Shown here: piece by piece, positions 34,346 through 43,864 of the stretch | Layout: each line of letters starts with the position of its first letter | Position numbering within the stretch: position 1 is the first letter of the stretch | Source of the DNA: an uncultured Opitutales bacterium | GTDB taxonomy: Bacteria; Verrucomicrobiota; Verrucomicrobiia; Opitutales; Intestinicryptomonadaceae | Assembly (NCBI GenBank): GCA_944390805.1 | Contig: CALXQW010000014.1 | Location: 1-50,180 of the forward strand | Direction: 5' to 3' | DNA length: 50,180 bases | Made by a program: the position numbers and the translations under genes | Notes under the pieces: generated by a model | What the model saw: only the letters and a program-made list of their open reading frames with translations | Told to the model about the DNA's origin: nothing | Database searches by the model: none

Positions 34346-36262
34346 ATGAGCGACCCTATCAAACACGAATGCGGCATTGCGCTGGTCAGGCTGCTAAAAC
34401 CTCTGGGTTATTATCAGGAGAAGTACGGCTCTCCGCTGTACGGATTCAACAAGCTGTTTTTGCTTATGGAAAAGCAGCACAACCGCGGTCAGGACGGAGC
34501 CGGAATAGGAGCGGTAAAGATAGGTATAGCGCCTGGGCATCGTTTTATGTTTAGAGACCGCAGCGTTTCTCCGAATGCGCTTTCAGAGATATTCCAGGAA
34601 CAGCTGAAGGAATACCAGAAGATGGTCCGCAAGGGGATAATACATCCTGAATTTCCGGACACCGTAAAGGAGAATTTCGATTACGGCGCGGAGTTGCTTG
34701 TAGGGCATTTGCGCTATGGAACAAGCGGCAATTACGGAATATCAACATGCCATCCGTTTTACAGGAAGAGCACATGGCCTGCCCGCAATCTGATGCTTGT
34801 TGGCAACTTCAACATAACCAATACAGCAGAGTTGAACGCCAAGCTGATAGAGAGGGGAATACATCCAGTTTTCAGCACAGACACCCAGGCCATCTTGGAG
34901 GAGATAAGTTTTCATCTGGACATAGAGCATGCCGAGATTTACAGGGAGCTTAGGGACAAAGGGGTTTCTGGAGAGAAGATTCTTCAGATGATGAACGAGC
35001 GCCTCAATCCGGAGAGGGTTGTAAGCAAGGCGGCGCACGAGTGGGACGGAGGATACGTCATAGCGGGAATAATAGGCAACGGAGACTCTTTTGTCTTGCG
35101 CGACCCTCACGGAATAAGGCCCTGCCACTACATACAAAACGACGAGGTCATAGCGTTTGCATCGGAGAGGGTTCCTCTGATGACGGTTTTTGACGCGAAG
35201 GAATCCGACGTGCACGAGCTTGAGCCCGGCACTACATTTGTAATAAAGAGCGACGGTACTGTCAGGCAGAACAGGTTTACGCCCAAGGCGGAAAAGACGT
35301 CGTGCATGTTTGAGCGCATATATTTCTCGAGAGGAAACGATCCTGAGATATACAAGGAGCGCAAGGCTATGGGCGAGGCGCTCTGCTCTAGCATATTAAA
35401 GTCTGTAGGTGGAGATTTTAAGAATACGATATTCAGCTACATTCCGAACACCGCAGAGATTGCCTATTACGGCCTCATGAGCGGCATGCGGAAGATACGC
35501 CGCGCGCAGGTAAGGGAGGCAATTGCAGAAAAGCTCGCAAGCGGAGAGAAGCTGCTCGATGCGGATTTTGAATCTCTAATTTTGGATAATTGGCCGCGCG
35601 GAGAAAAGATTGCTCATAAAGACATAAAGATGCGCACATTCATCTCTCGCGAGAAAGACAGAATGCAGTTGGCATCGCATGTGTACGACATATCTTACGG
35701 GGTTGTAGAGCCTAAGGACAATCTTGTGTGCCTGGACGATTCCATCGTAAGGGGCACAACTCTTAAGCAGCAGATACTCCGCATACTCAGCAAGACTAAT
35801 CCGAAGAAGATAGTGATAGCCTCAACTGCGCCGCAGATACGCTATCCGGACTGCTATGGCATAGACATGAGCGAGATGGGTAAATTCATTGCATTTCAGG
35901 CGGCAATCAGGTTGTGCAAGGAGACGGGAAAGAAAGATCTTATAAAAGATGTTTACTATCTTTGCGCCGAGCAGGAGCATAAGGATCCGTCAGAGATGCA
36001 AAACTACGTCAAACTCATATACGAGCCTTTCACGGCGGAGGAAATCTCAAAGAAGGTTGCCGAGCTTGTGTATCCGCAGAATATAGACTGGAACGGCAGT
36101 GTGGATATAGTCTATCAGACAATAGAAGACTTGCACAAGGCAGTTCCATCATGTACGGGCGACTGGTATTTTACCGGAAATTATCCGACCCCCGGCGGAT
36201 ACAGGGTTCTCAATAGGGCCTATATGAACTATTATGAGAGCAAAGAGGGCAGAAGCTACTAA
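34346..36262 (+). CDS. purF: Amidophosphoribosyltransferase, long form
   Basis: 638 residues, longer than the 500-residue E. coli type. The N-terminal nucleophile hydrolase domain has E-C-G-I-A-L-V with Cys9, which would be exposed after removal of a short leader, and R-G-Q-D-G-A-G near residue 48. The phosphoribosyltransferase signature is V-C-L-D-D-S-I-V-R-G-T-T-L-K. It uses PRPP and glutamine to make phosphoribosylamine, the first step of purine synthesis. The length and end sequence resemble the long PurF-like proteins of Bacteroidota. Its end overlaps the following orphan by 29 bases. Confidence 0.9.
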   Translation: MSDPIKHECGIALVRLLKPLGYYQEKYGSPLYGFNKLFLLMEKQHNRGQDGAGIGAVKIGIAPGHRFMFRDRSVSPNALSEIFQEQLKEYQKMVRKGIIHPEFPDTVKENFDYGAELLVGHLRYGTSGNYGISTCHPFYRKSTWPARNLMLVGNFNITNTAELNAKLIERGIHPVFSTDTQAILEEISFHLDIEHAEIYRELRDKGVSGEKILQMMNERLNPERVVSKAAHEWDGGYVIAGIIGNGDSFVLRDPHGIRPCHYIQNDEVIAFASERVPLMTVFDAKESDVHELEPGTTFVIKSDGTVRQNRFTPKAEKTSCMFERIYFSRGNDPEIYKERKAMGEALCSSILKSVGGDFKNTIFSYIPNTAEIAYYGLMSGMRKIRRAQVREAIAEKLASGEKLLDADFESLILDNWPRGEKIAHKDIKMRTFISREKDRMQLASHVYDISYGVVEPKDNLVCLDDSIVRGTTLKQQILRILSKTNPKKIVIASTAPQIRYPDCYGIDMSEMGKFIAFQAAIRLCKETGKKDLIKDVYYLCAEQEHKDPSEMQNYVKLIYEPFTAEEISKKVAELVYPQNIDWNGSVDIVYQTIEDLHKAVPSCTGDWYFTGNYPTPGGYRVLNRAYMNYYESKEGRSY

Positions 36263-37868
36263 GCCCCAAGATGGGTTTAGCATAAGACTCTTTCTTGCGC
36301 CGCTTATTTTTTTATGGGCGGCGTTTCTGTATTGGCCTGGGTGTTTTGCGCAAGATTTGCGTGGAGTTGAGATAGGCAGACTGTCCGATGCAAAAGTTAG
36401 CGTTAAGATAACCTCGCGACCATCAGAAGGTGGATCTAATTTGCAGGCAGCCACCAAAAAGGAGCAATCTCCTGCGGGAAATTCCGCCAAAGCAGTCAAG
36501 CCTGCCCATATACCTGATTCCACAACGATTAGCGCAGAAAATGCACATGCTGTGCAAGAATCAAAGAATGTATCCAATATTGGAGAGATTTCTGGCGGAC
36601 AAATATCAGTAGGAGAGCCTAACGAGAGAAAAAAGGAGCTTTTTAATGATTTAAAGAGTGTGGGGGACGGCGCAAAACTTAAAGCAGATTTTGAAAAGGA
36701 AAATATTCAGGGGAAATCCGACATTGGCGATATGCAAATATCGGGTCCGTCTGCAGATGCTTCGTCCATACCATTCTTTGGGCTTCCAGAGCCTAGCGAA
36801 CTTGGAAAGGCAAAAAGTTCGGAGATTTCATATAGAAATACCAGTTGCTTTTCTCTTATTTCCAAAGACGCTGCAGCTTTGTCTGAGGCGGTTTCTTTTG
36901 CGAAGGAGGTCGAGAGGATATTTTCTGCGGCATTTGGCTTTGAGATGCGTTTTGTGCGTCCGATAGTATTTCAGGTATTCGAGGCTGATGACGATTCCTT
37001 GACGGGGGATTTTTCCGTAGAGTACGGTTCTTTTGGGAATGTCTCCATTTCCGCAAAGTGGAAGGAAGACTTGCCTTTGGAGGGGTTTTGCCGACTTCTT
37101 GCGGGGGCTATGCTCTCCAAGATAGCGTATGAATATTGCGGCGTAAGCGACGATAAAATGGTGAACATTCCACGGTGGGCGTATCTTGGATTTGCCAGGG
37201 AACTTGAAAATTCCATAATGCAAGGAGGCATATATAATGACGCTCTCGCTGCGAAGGATATGAAGGCGGATTTCATCTCCACGATGAACTTGGGAGATTC
37301 TGATATATCGGATGAGTCTGTTATTATGTCGTTTTGGACGATAAAGACCATTGGTGAAATACTTGGCCCATCTAAATTTGCTGGTTTTTTTAAGGCGGCT
37401 GTTGGAGGAGAATCTGCCGAGAATCTAAAGAAAATGCTTCCGTGGAATAGCAGAGTGTCTTTCGATGCATGGTTTGCCTGTGCATTTAAGGGGGAGATTT
37501 TTGCCCGCACGGGCGGAATACTTTCTCCGGAGGACTCGCGCGAGGAAATAAGGTATTTGTGCGTTCCCGCCTTTTCTGATGCCAACGGCGAGCTTGCTCC
37601 AATTGTCGATACCGCCTTCTTGCTTGCGCCTTCATCAAGGGCATCAGACTGGGCTTTGCGCGCAAATTTGCGTCGAATAAAGGCAATGCTTTCCGTGATA
37701 AATCCAATTTATTACGACTCTTTACTTCAGCTTGGGCTTATGTGTGAAACTGCCTTGGAGGGCGATGAAGACGCCTTTTACAAGGCTAGGGAAGGCTTTT
37801 TAAGAGATTTTGAGGCGGCAATGAAGCTTGAAAAGCGCGTAAAAAGCCTTTTGCAAAAAGGTATCTGA
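36234..37868 (+). CDS. Secreted protein of unknown function, possible inactive peptidase-MA fold
   Basis: 544 residues. Signal sequence near residues 18-39 (F-L-A-P-L-I-F-L-W-A-A-F-L). A long, polar, low-complexity middle (Ser/Lys/Glu-rich, to about residue 190) leads to a C-terminal alpha/beta part with N-I-P-R-W-A-Y-L-G-F-A-R-E-L-E, which resembles the P-x-W-L-x-E-G-x-A helix after the active site of peptidase-MA/M1-like enzymes. The HExxH zinc motif that should precede it is absent (L-L-A-G-A-M-L-S-K-I-A-Y instead), so it would be catalytically dead. It begins inside the end of purF, so translation is probably coupled although function is unrelated. Confidence 0.65.
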   Translation: MRAKRAEATKPQDGFSIRLFLAPLIFLWAAFLYWPGCFAQDLRGVEIGRLSDAKVSVKITSRPSEGGSNLQAATKKEQSPAGNSAKAVKPAHIPDSTTISAENAHAVQESKNVSNIGEISGGQISVGEPNERKKELFNDLKSVGDGAKLKADFEKENIQGKSDIGDMQISGPSADASSIPFFGLPEPSELGKAKSSEISYRNTSCFSLISKDAAALSEAVSFAKEVERIFSAAFGFEMRFVRPIVFQVFEADDDSLTGDFSVEYGSFGNVSISAKWKEDLPLEGFCRLLAGAMLSKIAYEYCGVSDDKMVNIPRWAYLGFARELENSIMQGGIYNDALAAKDMKADFISTMNLGDSDISDESVIMSFWTIKTIGEILGPSKFAGFFKAAVGGESAENLKKMLPWNSRVSFDAWFACAFKGEIFARTGGILSPEDSREEIRYLCVPAFSDANGELAPIVDTAFLLAPSSRASDWALRANLRRIKAMLSVINPIYYDSLLQLGLMCETALEGDEDAFYKAREGFLRDFEAAMKLEKRVKSLLQKGI

Positions 37869-38070
37869 AATTTGTTGGTTTTGCAGGTTTTTCCATATTC
37901 TTTTTATCTACAATTCTAAAACTTCACATGCTTGTAATTGTCCTTATGAATAAGGCATGTATGCCATTGCTGGAAATTTTATATAAGCACTATTTCTTGC
38001 ATAAGGCATCTGAGGCCTTTTTGCAAAGTGTTAAAAAAACGCTTGCCTAACTTATATATTTTGACGATAT
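37869..38070. other. Intergenic region before tatA
   Basis: About 200 AT-rich bases between the secreted orphan and tatA. No gene, no clear hairpin terminator and no confident promoter boxes were seen. Confidence 0.4.
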
Positions 38071-38337
38071 ATGAATGCCATGACACATAACATTATAGCA
38101 TTTGGGATCCCGAGCGGGCCGGAATTGATGGTAATTCTGCTCGTGATTTTGCTTTTGTTCGGCGCAAAGAGATTGCCTGAGCTGGCAAGGGGCATGGGCA
38201 AATCCATACGCGAGTTCAAAAAGGCGACAAGCGAGGTTGAAGATGACATTCGCGAGGCGCTAAAGGAAGAGCCAAAGCCTCAGCCCAAAGTGGAGGCGAA
38301 GAAATCCGATAAGGCCGACGAAGACAAGTCGGAGTAA
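38071..38337 (+). CDS. tatA: Sec-independent translocase subunit TatA/E
   Basis: 88 residues. One hydrophobic helix, [23 protein letters not shown] (residues about 16-38), contains the Tat hallmark F-G then K-R-L-P. An amphipathic helix [12 protein letters not shown] follows, then a charged tail. It forms the Tat pore with TatC (not in the window). The Tat-type amidase at 3686 is a likely client. It is followed by a terminator. Confidence 0.93.
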   Translation: MNAMTHNIIAFGIPSGPELMVILLVILLLFGAKRLPELARGMGKSIREFKKATSEVEDDIREALKEEPKPQPKVEAKKSDKADEDKSE

Positions 38338-38395
38338 GACCTTGGGGCGGGAATCTGCGGATTACGCCTGGAATTTCTTTGCGGAGATTTTCTAC

Positions 38396-38428
38396 GGAAG
38401 CCGTGCGCGATGCGCGGCTTCCTTTTTA
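38396..38428 (+). terminator. Rho-independent terminator after tatA
   Basis: GGAAGCCG ... CGGCTTCC with an inner GCGC/GCGC stem, then CTTTTTA. It lies 58 bases after the tatA stop, just before the converging ABC transporter operon. Confidence 0.8.
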
Positions 38429-38456
38429 TTTGCCTTAGGATATATAGAAAAATAAA

Positions 38457-39245
38457 TCAGCTGAATAAGGCTGCCGGAAATCCGTCTGGAGTGCGTATTA
38501 TGGCGCATTTTGCGCCGTATATGTCTGAGAGCAGTTCTTTATCTGCAATTTTATCGGCATTGCCAGAGGCACAAACTTTGCCGTCTTTTAAGAGAATTAT
38601 TTTATCTGCAAAGCAAAATGCTTGGTTTGGGTCGTGCAGGACGCATAGTACAGAGGCACCGCGGAGAGAAAGTTTTTTTGCCATTCTTAGAGCCAAAAGA
38701 GAGTGAGCCGGATCAAGTGCGGCGCAAGGCTCGTCGAGAAGAAGGTTTTTGCCTTTGTAGCTTGCGGAGTCCGAATATATCTGCGATACCACCCTTGATA
38801 TGTTCGCCCTGCGTTTTTCGCCCCCAGAGAGAGTTGAATATCTGCGTTCAGAAAAACCATCCAAACCCGTAAGTTTTAGGCATTCTACTGCGGCTGCGCG
38901 GTCTTCGTCGGAGTTTCCAAGAGAGCAGTTCTTTGCGTATCTGCCCATAAGCACAAGTTCAAGTACAGTTGGGTCGAAAGCTGGCTCAAACGACTGTTCC
39001 AACACAGCCCTTACCCGCGCGAGCCTTTCGGCAGGCATATTTGCTATGTCTGATGCGTTTATAAATACTTTTCCGGAATTGGGTTTTTCAAACCCGCTAA
39101 GTATATTTATAAGGGTGCTCTTACCGGCTCCATTTGTGCCGAGCAGGGCAACAAACTCTCCGTCTTTCACCTCTAAAGATACCCCACGAAGAACGGGAAG
39201 GGCGCTTCTTTGATATGAAAAATATATGTCTTTTGCCTCTATCAT
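38457..39245 (-). CDS. Heme/iron-type ABC transporter ATPase (HmuV-like)
   Basis: 262 residues. Walker A is G-T-N-G-A-G-K-S-T, the signature L-S-G-G-E-K-R-R, Walker B L-L-L-D-E-P, and the switch His is in V-L-H-D-P-N-Q-A. A spacer of about 20 residues (I-Y-S-D-S-A-S-Y-K-G-K) lies between signature and Walker B, as in HmuV heme importers. It partners with the overlapping permease (ATGA). No substrate-binding protein or TonB receptor is in the window, so heme versus ferric siderophore versus cobalamin is not settled. Confidence 0.85.
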   Translation of the reverse strand: MIEAKDIYFSYQRSALPVLRGVSLEVKDGEFVALLGTNGAGKSTLINILSGFEKPNSGKVFINASDIANMPAERLARVRAVLEQSFEPAFDPTVLELVLMGRYAKNCSLGNSDEDRAAAVECLKLTGLDGFSERRYSTLSGGEKRRANISRVVSQIYSDSASYKGKNLLLDEPCAALDPAHSLLALRMAKKLSLRGASVLCVLHDPNQAFCFADKIILLKDGKVCASGNADKIADKELLSDIYGAKCAIIRTPDGFPAALFS

Positions 39246-40255
39246 CGGGTTTGTCCGGACTTTGAAAGTATAAATAGAAATACCGGAGCCCCTATGAATG
39301 AAGTTATCACCCCTATAGGCACGGCATCTGTAAGGCTGACCGCACGTGAGGCTATGTCGGCATAGGTCAACAATGCAGCCCCTCCAAGAGCGGAAAGCGG
39401 AATTAGCAACTTGTTGTCTGCCCCCACTAGCAGCCTTAGTATGTGCGGCACCACAAGCCCAACAAACCCTATAATTCCGCATGCTGCAACGCTAACGGCT
39501 GTCAAGGCTGCGGCGCATGCCATAGTGGTAAATTGAACCTTGCGTATATTTACTCCGGAATGGAATGCCTGCTTTTCTCCCAGATGCAACATATTTAATG
39601 AGTCGGAATTTGCATACAGAACAATTAGCGCTACAAATCCTATAATGGCGCATGGTGCAATAACATTCCATGTGGCGGCATCGAGAGAGCCGAGAGACCA
39701 GAAAACGAAACTTTTAAGGCCGCTTTCCCTTGCCGAATACATCATAAAGCCTACTGCCGCTCCGCAAAATGCATTGACTGCTATTCCCGTAAGGAGAATA
39801 TTCAATACGTTAACCCCACCTGATCTGGATCTGCCCAGCAGCCAGACTACCGCGCACGATACCAATCCGCAGATTAGAGCTCCTACTTGCAGAGCGTATC
39901 CGCCAAGGGCATTCTGCCCAAAAACGCATATGACCATAACCGCTCCCAGGGCGGCTCCTGCTGATACGCCCGTTATGGAAGGGTCCGCCAGAGGATTCCT
40001 AAATAGAGACTGCATAGCCGCACCCGCGCACGATAAAAACGCCCCTGCCAGTATTCCCACAACAAGCCTTGGTAGGCGTATGTCTCTTACCACTATGTTT
40101 GCGGTATCATCTCCATTTCCGAATATAGCTGAGATTATCTGCGGTATGGAGAAATTTATGCTGCCTATATACAGTGATAAAACAATCCCCGCCGCAGTCA
40201 ATACAGCAAGGAGCGCAAATACCGCCGTGCGGCGCGCTGTTTTATTGCATGGCAT
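39242..40255 (-). CDS. FecCD-family ABC permease (HmuU-like)
   Basis: 337 residues with about ten transmembrane helices. FecCD/BtuC markers: R-L-P-R-L-V-V-G-I-L-A-G-A, L-A-D-P-S-I-T-G-V-S-A-G-A-A-L-G, G-I-I-G-F-V-G-L-V-V-P-H-I-L-R and V-P-I-G-V-I-T-S-F-I-G-A-P-V-F. It forms the membrane channel for ferric or heme ligands and is translated just ahead of the ATPase with a 4-base overlap. The ATG at 40255 is preferred; an upstream in-frame TTG would add a 22-residue basic leader. Confidence 0.88.
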   Translation of the reverse strand: MPCNKTARRTAVFALLAVLTAAGIVLSLYIGSINFSIPQIISAIFGNGDDTANIVVRDIRLPRLVVGILAGAFLSCAGAAMQSLFRNPLADPSITGVSAGAALGAVMVICVFGQNALGGYALQVGALICGLVSCAVVWLLGRSRSGGVNVLNILLTGIAVNAFCGAAVGFMMYSARESGLKSFVFWSLGSLDAATWNVIAPCAIIGFVALIVLYANSDSLNMLHLGEKQAFHSGVNIRKVQFTTMACAAALTAVSVAACGIIGFVGLVVPHILRLLVGADNKLLIPLSALGGAALLTYADIASRAVSLTDAVPIGVITSFIGAPVFLFILSKSGQTR

Positions 40256-40324
40256 TTGGGCTTCGCGCTTTTGGGAGCGTCGTGCGTAAAATATTCTCCG
40301 GAGCTTAAGCCGCGGGAACAATGC

Positions 40325-40591
40325 TTACTTGCGGCGCGGCCCATAGCTGCGCATGGGCGCATTATGCGGAACGTCGGCGTTTTTCAGACGATACACTATG
40401 CGGGCTTTTTCTATGTCTTGTGGAGTCATCTCCATTTTAACACGGTCGCCCACAGTGAGCTTTATAAAGTTTTTCCTGAGCTTGCCGGAAATATGGGCGA
40501 GCACCTGATGCCCCCCCTGAAGCTCAACGCGGAACATGGTACCCGGAAGAACAGATACCACTTTTCCTTCAACTTCTACGCAATCTGACAT
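40325..40591 (-). CDS. infA: Translation initiation factor IF-1
   Basis: 88 residues. The OB-fold core has V-E-G-K-V-V-S-V-L-P-G-T-M-F-R-V-E-L, then H-I-S-G-K-L-R-K-N-F-I-K-L and G-D-R-V-K-M-E-M-T-P. About 16 residues extend past the usual 72-residue end (M-R-S-Y-G-P-R-R-K). IF-1 binds the ribosomal A site during initiation. The start at 40591 has AAAGGAAAA upstream on the minus strand. No ribosomal-protein gene (rpmJ) is adjacent. It precedes the FecCD-type permease gene by about 70 bases. Confidence 0.93.
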   Translation of the reverse strand: MSDCVEVEGKVVSVLPGTMFRVELQGGHQVLAHISGKLRKNFIKLTVGDRVKMEMTPQDIEKARIVYRLKNADVPHNAPMRSYGPRRK

Positions 40592-40728
40592 TTTTCCTTT
40601 TGTTTTGTTTTTAGTAAAGTGCGCATTTTCATTGAAAACATCGTTTATAGTCAAGCTCATAAAATAGACTGGCAGATTAATATTTTTTTATTTGTAAAAA
40701 GCGGCGAAATTAAAAACACTATTTTGCC

Positions 40729-41259
40729 ATGTCAGAAAAGAGCATACCGGAATGTCCGTTCTCCGCGCTTGCGCCGTCGTACTTGAACAGAGACGACGAA
40801 TTCTTCATGAAGCTTGCCTACAACAATGCCCTCAAAGCTTGGAAAATGGGTGAGGTGCCTGTAGGTGCTGTCGTCGAGTTTGAGGGCGGGCTTATAGCGC
40901 AGGCGCACAATATGGTTGAAAGCTCTAAAGATCCAACAGCGCATGCCGAAATCCTGGCTATTACTCAGGCAGCAAACAAGCTTGGCGATTGGCGATTGCC
41001 AGGGGCAACCTTATATGTTACAAAAGAGCCATGTCCGATGTGCGCTGGCGCATGCATAATGAGCCGGCTAAAACGTGTGGTTTTCGGCGCGCCTGATCCA
41101 AAAATGGGATTCCTTGGCGGCGCGGCAAAGATTCATGAAATTCCATCTCTAAACCACAGGCTCGAGGTTTCCTCTCCTGTATTGGCGGACGAATGCATAG
41201 CCCTCTTAAAAGCCTTTTTTTCCTTAAAACGCTCGATTTCTTCCGATAAATTATCATAA
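40729..41259 (+). CDS. tadA: tRNA-specific adenosine deaminase TadA
   Basis: 176 residues, deaminase fold. Zinc ligand His72 and catalytic Glu74 are in T-A-H-A-E-I. Cys102 and Cys105 are in P-C-P-M-C-A-G-A-C. It converts A34 to inosine in tRNA-Arg(ACG). The N-terminus (about 20 residues) and C-terminus are extended relative to E. coli TadA. A bacterial guanine deaminase is the main alternative, but the P-V-G-A-V-V and M-C-A-G-A-C-I-M-S-R-L pattern favours TadA. It is 44 bases ahead of sodA/B on the same strand. Confidence 0.9.
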   Translation: MSEKSIPECPFSALAPSYLNRDDEFFMKLAYNNALKAWKMGEVPVGAVVEFEGGLIAQAHNMVESSKDPTAHAEILAITQAANKLGDWRLPGATLYVTKEPCPMCAGACIMSRLKRVVFGAPDPKMGFLGGAAKIHEIPSLNHRLEVSSPVLADECIALLKAFFSLKRSISSDKLS

Positions 41260-41302
41260 TGCCAAATGAAATTTCTTCATAGGGCAATAAGATATAAACA
41301 AA

Positions 41303-41938
41303 ATGAAATACGAATTAAAACCTCTCCCATATGCATACGACGCTCTAGAACCGTGGATAGACGCTCGTACGGTTGAAATCCACCACGACAAACATCAGGC
41401 AACATACGTCGCAAAGCTTAATGCTGCGCTTGAGAGTTGTCCTGATTTTGTGCATGAGGGCAATATACTTTCATTGATATCGCATTTGGAGTCTGTCCCA
41501 GCAAAAATAATGACCGCAGTTAGAAATAATGGCGGAGGCGCTTATAACCATGCTTTTTATTGGGACGGGTTATCTTCCAACCAAACTGCTCCGAGCGAAA
41601 ATGTTGCCCTTGCAATAAACGAGGCATTCGGGTCTTTCGACAAGATGAAATCTCTCCTTTCGGAGGCTGCTATAAACCGTTTCGGAAGCGGGTGGGCATG
41701 GTTGTGTTCCAACGGCGATGGTGATCTTTCTATAATTTCCACCCCCAACCAGGATAATCCTGTTATGGGTGAAATTGCCGGATTCAAAGACAAGCTGACT
41801 CCGCTTTTTACCATAGATGTATGGGAACACGCCTACTATCTAAAATACCAGAACCGCAGAAATGAATATGTTGAGAACATCTTCAATATAATAAATTGGG
41901 ATGTTGTAAACCAGCGATACTTTAAGGCTATATCATAG
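41303..41938 (+). CDS. Fe/Mn superoxide dismutase
   Basis: 211 residues. Metal ligands: His27 in I-H-H-D-K-H, His in Y-N-H-A-F-Y-W, Asp and His in D-V-W-E-H-A-Y-Y-L. The usual G-S-G-W-A-W-L and the W-D-V-V-N-Q-R end are present. It disproportionates superoxide in the cytoplasm. The residues that set iron versus manganese preference are not decisive by eye, so no sodA/sodB symbol is given. It is followed by a terminator. Confidence 0.95.
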   Translation: MKYELKPLPYAYDALEPWIDARTVEIHHDKHQATYVAKLNAALESCPDFVHEGNILSLISHLESVPAKIMTAVRNNGGGAYNHAFYWDGLSSNQTAPSENVALAINEAFGSFDKMKSLLSEAAINRFGSGWAWLCSNGDGDLSIISTPNQDNPVMGEIAGFKDKLTPLFTIDVWEHAYYLKYQNRRNEYVENIFNIINWDVVNQRYFKAIS

Positions 41939-42032
41939 GTAATTGCCTGACACCCGCGTTTCGTCGGGACGGGAAGAATTATTTACGCATATAATTTTGC
42001 GCGCAATTTAGGGTCTTTACAGGCCACAAATA

Positions 42033-42067
42033 ATAAAAAAAGCGGAGTTAAAAACTCCGCTTTTTTT
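42033..42067. terminator. Bidirectional rho-independent terminator
   Basis: AAAAAAAGCGGAGT, loop TAAAA, ACTCCGCTTTTTTT. It separates the converging superoxide dismutase gene (plus) and the secreted orphan (minus). Confidence 0.9.
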
Positions 42068-42097
42068 ATGTATAACTTTTAGTGTATAGAGAGATTA

Positions 42098-43774
42098 TTA
42101 GTATCTTTCCTGCATGCTCTTAGCTTGGTTCGGAACCCAGTTTAGGGTGTCTCGAGTCCTGATAATATCGTTTATTTTGTTAATTAGCGCATGGGATAGT
42201 GCCAAGTTGTATTCCATATCTGGCTTTGTAAGGCCGTAGAATGTGTTCGGCTTTATGTTGGCTACTCCAAATTTCAGCGTATTAGCAATCTCAAGAAGAT
42301 AGTCGCGGCAGAATTTCTCGAACCTGTCCTTTAGAGTTCTTTGCCTAAACTTCTCCTTAAATTTTGCCAGTATCTTAGCCGGTCCTGGACGTTCGTCTAT
42401 GACATCGTAGCGCGAGGCGGAAAGCATTACTATTGCGTCCATATTCAGCTCGGCAAGCTCCTGAATCTGCTTTACCTCGCTAAGATATTTTTCCGAATTC
42501 ATGCGAGTCCATGTCTTTAACGCATCTATTCTCACGCATTTTTGCGTCTTAACCGCTCTTTCAAGCTGACGCATATACATTCTCATGTCTTCCGTATTCT
42601 GCCATTTTACAATTTCAGGGTAAGTCTCCTGCATTACAGATACTCCCATTACCCTTGTTCCAACTTCGTCCATAAGTATGGACCCCTCTGGATATATCGG
42701 GGGTATCTTTGTAGTTGTAGGCATGTATGCCCCGTCGAAAGATGCTACCTTCAATGTGTAGGCAAAAGGAGCTCCGCTTCTTGCCGTTATAAATGCCAAA
42801 TTCTTTGATATCATGTCTCTGAATTTGTCCGGAGCCAACGCTTCGGCCGGAATCATGCCGCTTGGAACTGATTCTATCATCGACATCATCACCGGAATCT
42901 CATTACTAGAGAAGAACTCTGTCAAAGTTACGGAATCTCCACCAACAGACTTTATTGTTATCGGGGAACCTGTATACGCGCACTTGGGAAGTATTATTAC
43001 AGGCTTGCCCTTGTACATGTAAAGCATGGCTATAAACGGGTTTTTGTCATCGTCATATACAAATCCCATGCGGTTGAATTCTTCCACAGCATTCTTTACA
43101 TAGAAAACCTTATTTTTATCTCTCGGATCCTTATTTTTCTTCTCTTCGGCCTTTTTGCTTGCATTTGCCGCTGCTGTGTTCTGTTGAACAGCTGTTTGCG
43201 CCGGAGCCGATAACTTCTTTAAAGCCTCGTATTGGGCTATATAGTTTCCAGGAAACTTCTTTGCGGCTACAGCTTTTGTAACTTCAAAAGTCATATCGTC
43301 TACAGATGGTGGCTTTGTATAGCCGGCTATCATGTCGTAAGCTTCTATCTGCTTTGCTACAAGCTGTTCGGCCGCAGCGTAGTCATTCTTGGTCTCCTTC
43401 AGGGCGGCGTCGCGCAATAGCTTGAAGTCTTCAGCCTTCATGGCGTCGGGCTTGTAGCCCTCTATGGAATCTGCCGCCTGGGATTGCTTCATCACATATT
43501 TTTCCTGCTCGCTGTATTCCAACGGGAATTTTTCCTCCGCCATCTTCTTGATTGCATCGAGCTCCTCCTTAGGCAGGGAAGACGTTATATATTGGATATT
43601 CTCCCACGCGCTGCATTGTAGGGAAACCCAGCTACTTTGGGCTGATTCGTCTCCGGGTTTTACCTCCTTGGACTTAGCCTCGATTTTTGCTTTCAGATCT
43701 TCTGGGATTGAATCTGCGTAAAGCGACGCTCCAAAAACTGTTGCGCCGGCCAATAATAATAGGGTAAATTTCAT
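42098..43774 (-). CDS. Large secreted protein of unknown function, possible inactive trypsin-like fold
   Basis: 558 residues. Signal peptide: L-L-L-L-A-G-A-T-V-F-G-A-S-L-Y-A (residues 4-20). The first half is helical and Lys/Glu/Ala-rich, with a linker of Ala, Asn and Gln. The region from about residue 245 reads M-Y-K-G-K-P-V-I-I-L-P-K-C-A-Y and I-T-I-K-S-V-G-G-D-S-V, a layout like the first barrel of a trypsin-like domain (G-K-x-Y-V-V-T-N-x-H-V) but without the His, and no G-x-S-G-G motif follows. The C-terminus is helical. No family assigned; the pseudo-protease idea is only a resemblance. It is a single-gene unit with its own terminator. Confidence 0.6.
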   Translation of the reverse strand: MKFTLLLLAGATVFGASLYADSIPEDLKAKIEAKSKEVKPGDESAQSSWVSLQCSAWENIQYITSSLPKEELDAIKKMAEEKFPLEYSEQEKYVMKQSQAADSIEGYKPDAMKAEDFKLLRDAALKETKNDYAAAEQLVAKQIEAYDMIAGYTKPPSVDDMTFEVTKAVAAKKFPGNYIAQYEALKKLSAPAQTAVQQNTAAANASKKAEEKKNKDPRDKNKVFYVKNAVEEFNRMGFVYDDDKNPFIAMLYMYKGKPVIILPKCAYTGSPITIKSVGGDSVTLTEFFSSNEIPVMMSMIESVPSGMIPAEALAPDKFRDMISKNLAFITARSGAPFAYTLKVASFDGAYMPTTTKIPPIYPEGSILMDEVGTRVMGVSVMQETYPEIVKWQNTEDMRMYMRQLERAVKTQKCVRIDALKTWTRMNSEKYLSEVKQIQELAELNMDAIVMLSASRYDVIDERPGPAKILAKFKEKFRQRTLKDRFEKFCRDYLLEIANTLKFGVANIKPNTFYGLTKPDMEYNLALSHALINKINDIIRTRDTLNWVPNQAKSMQERY

Positions 43775-43864
43775 ATTAATTTATTGATAATTTCGTGATA
43801 AAAAAAGTCAAATTTTTTTTCCCTTGCACGGAATATGCTCTTATGAAATATTTAAGCGCCGTAG

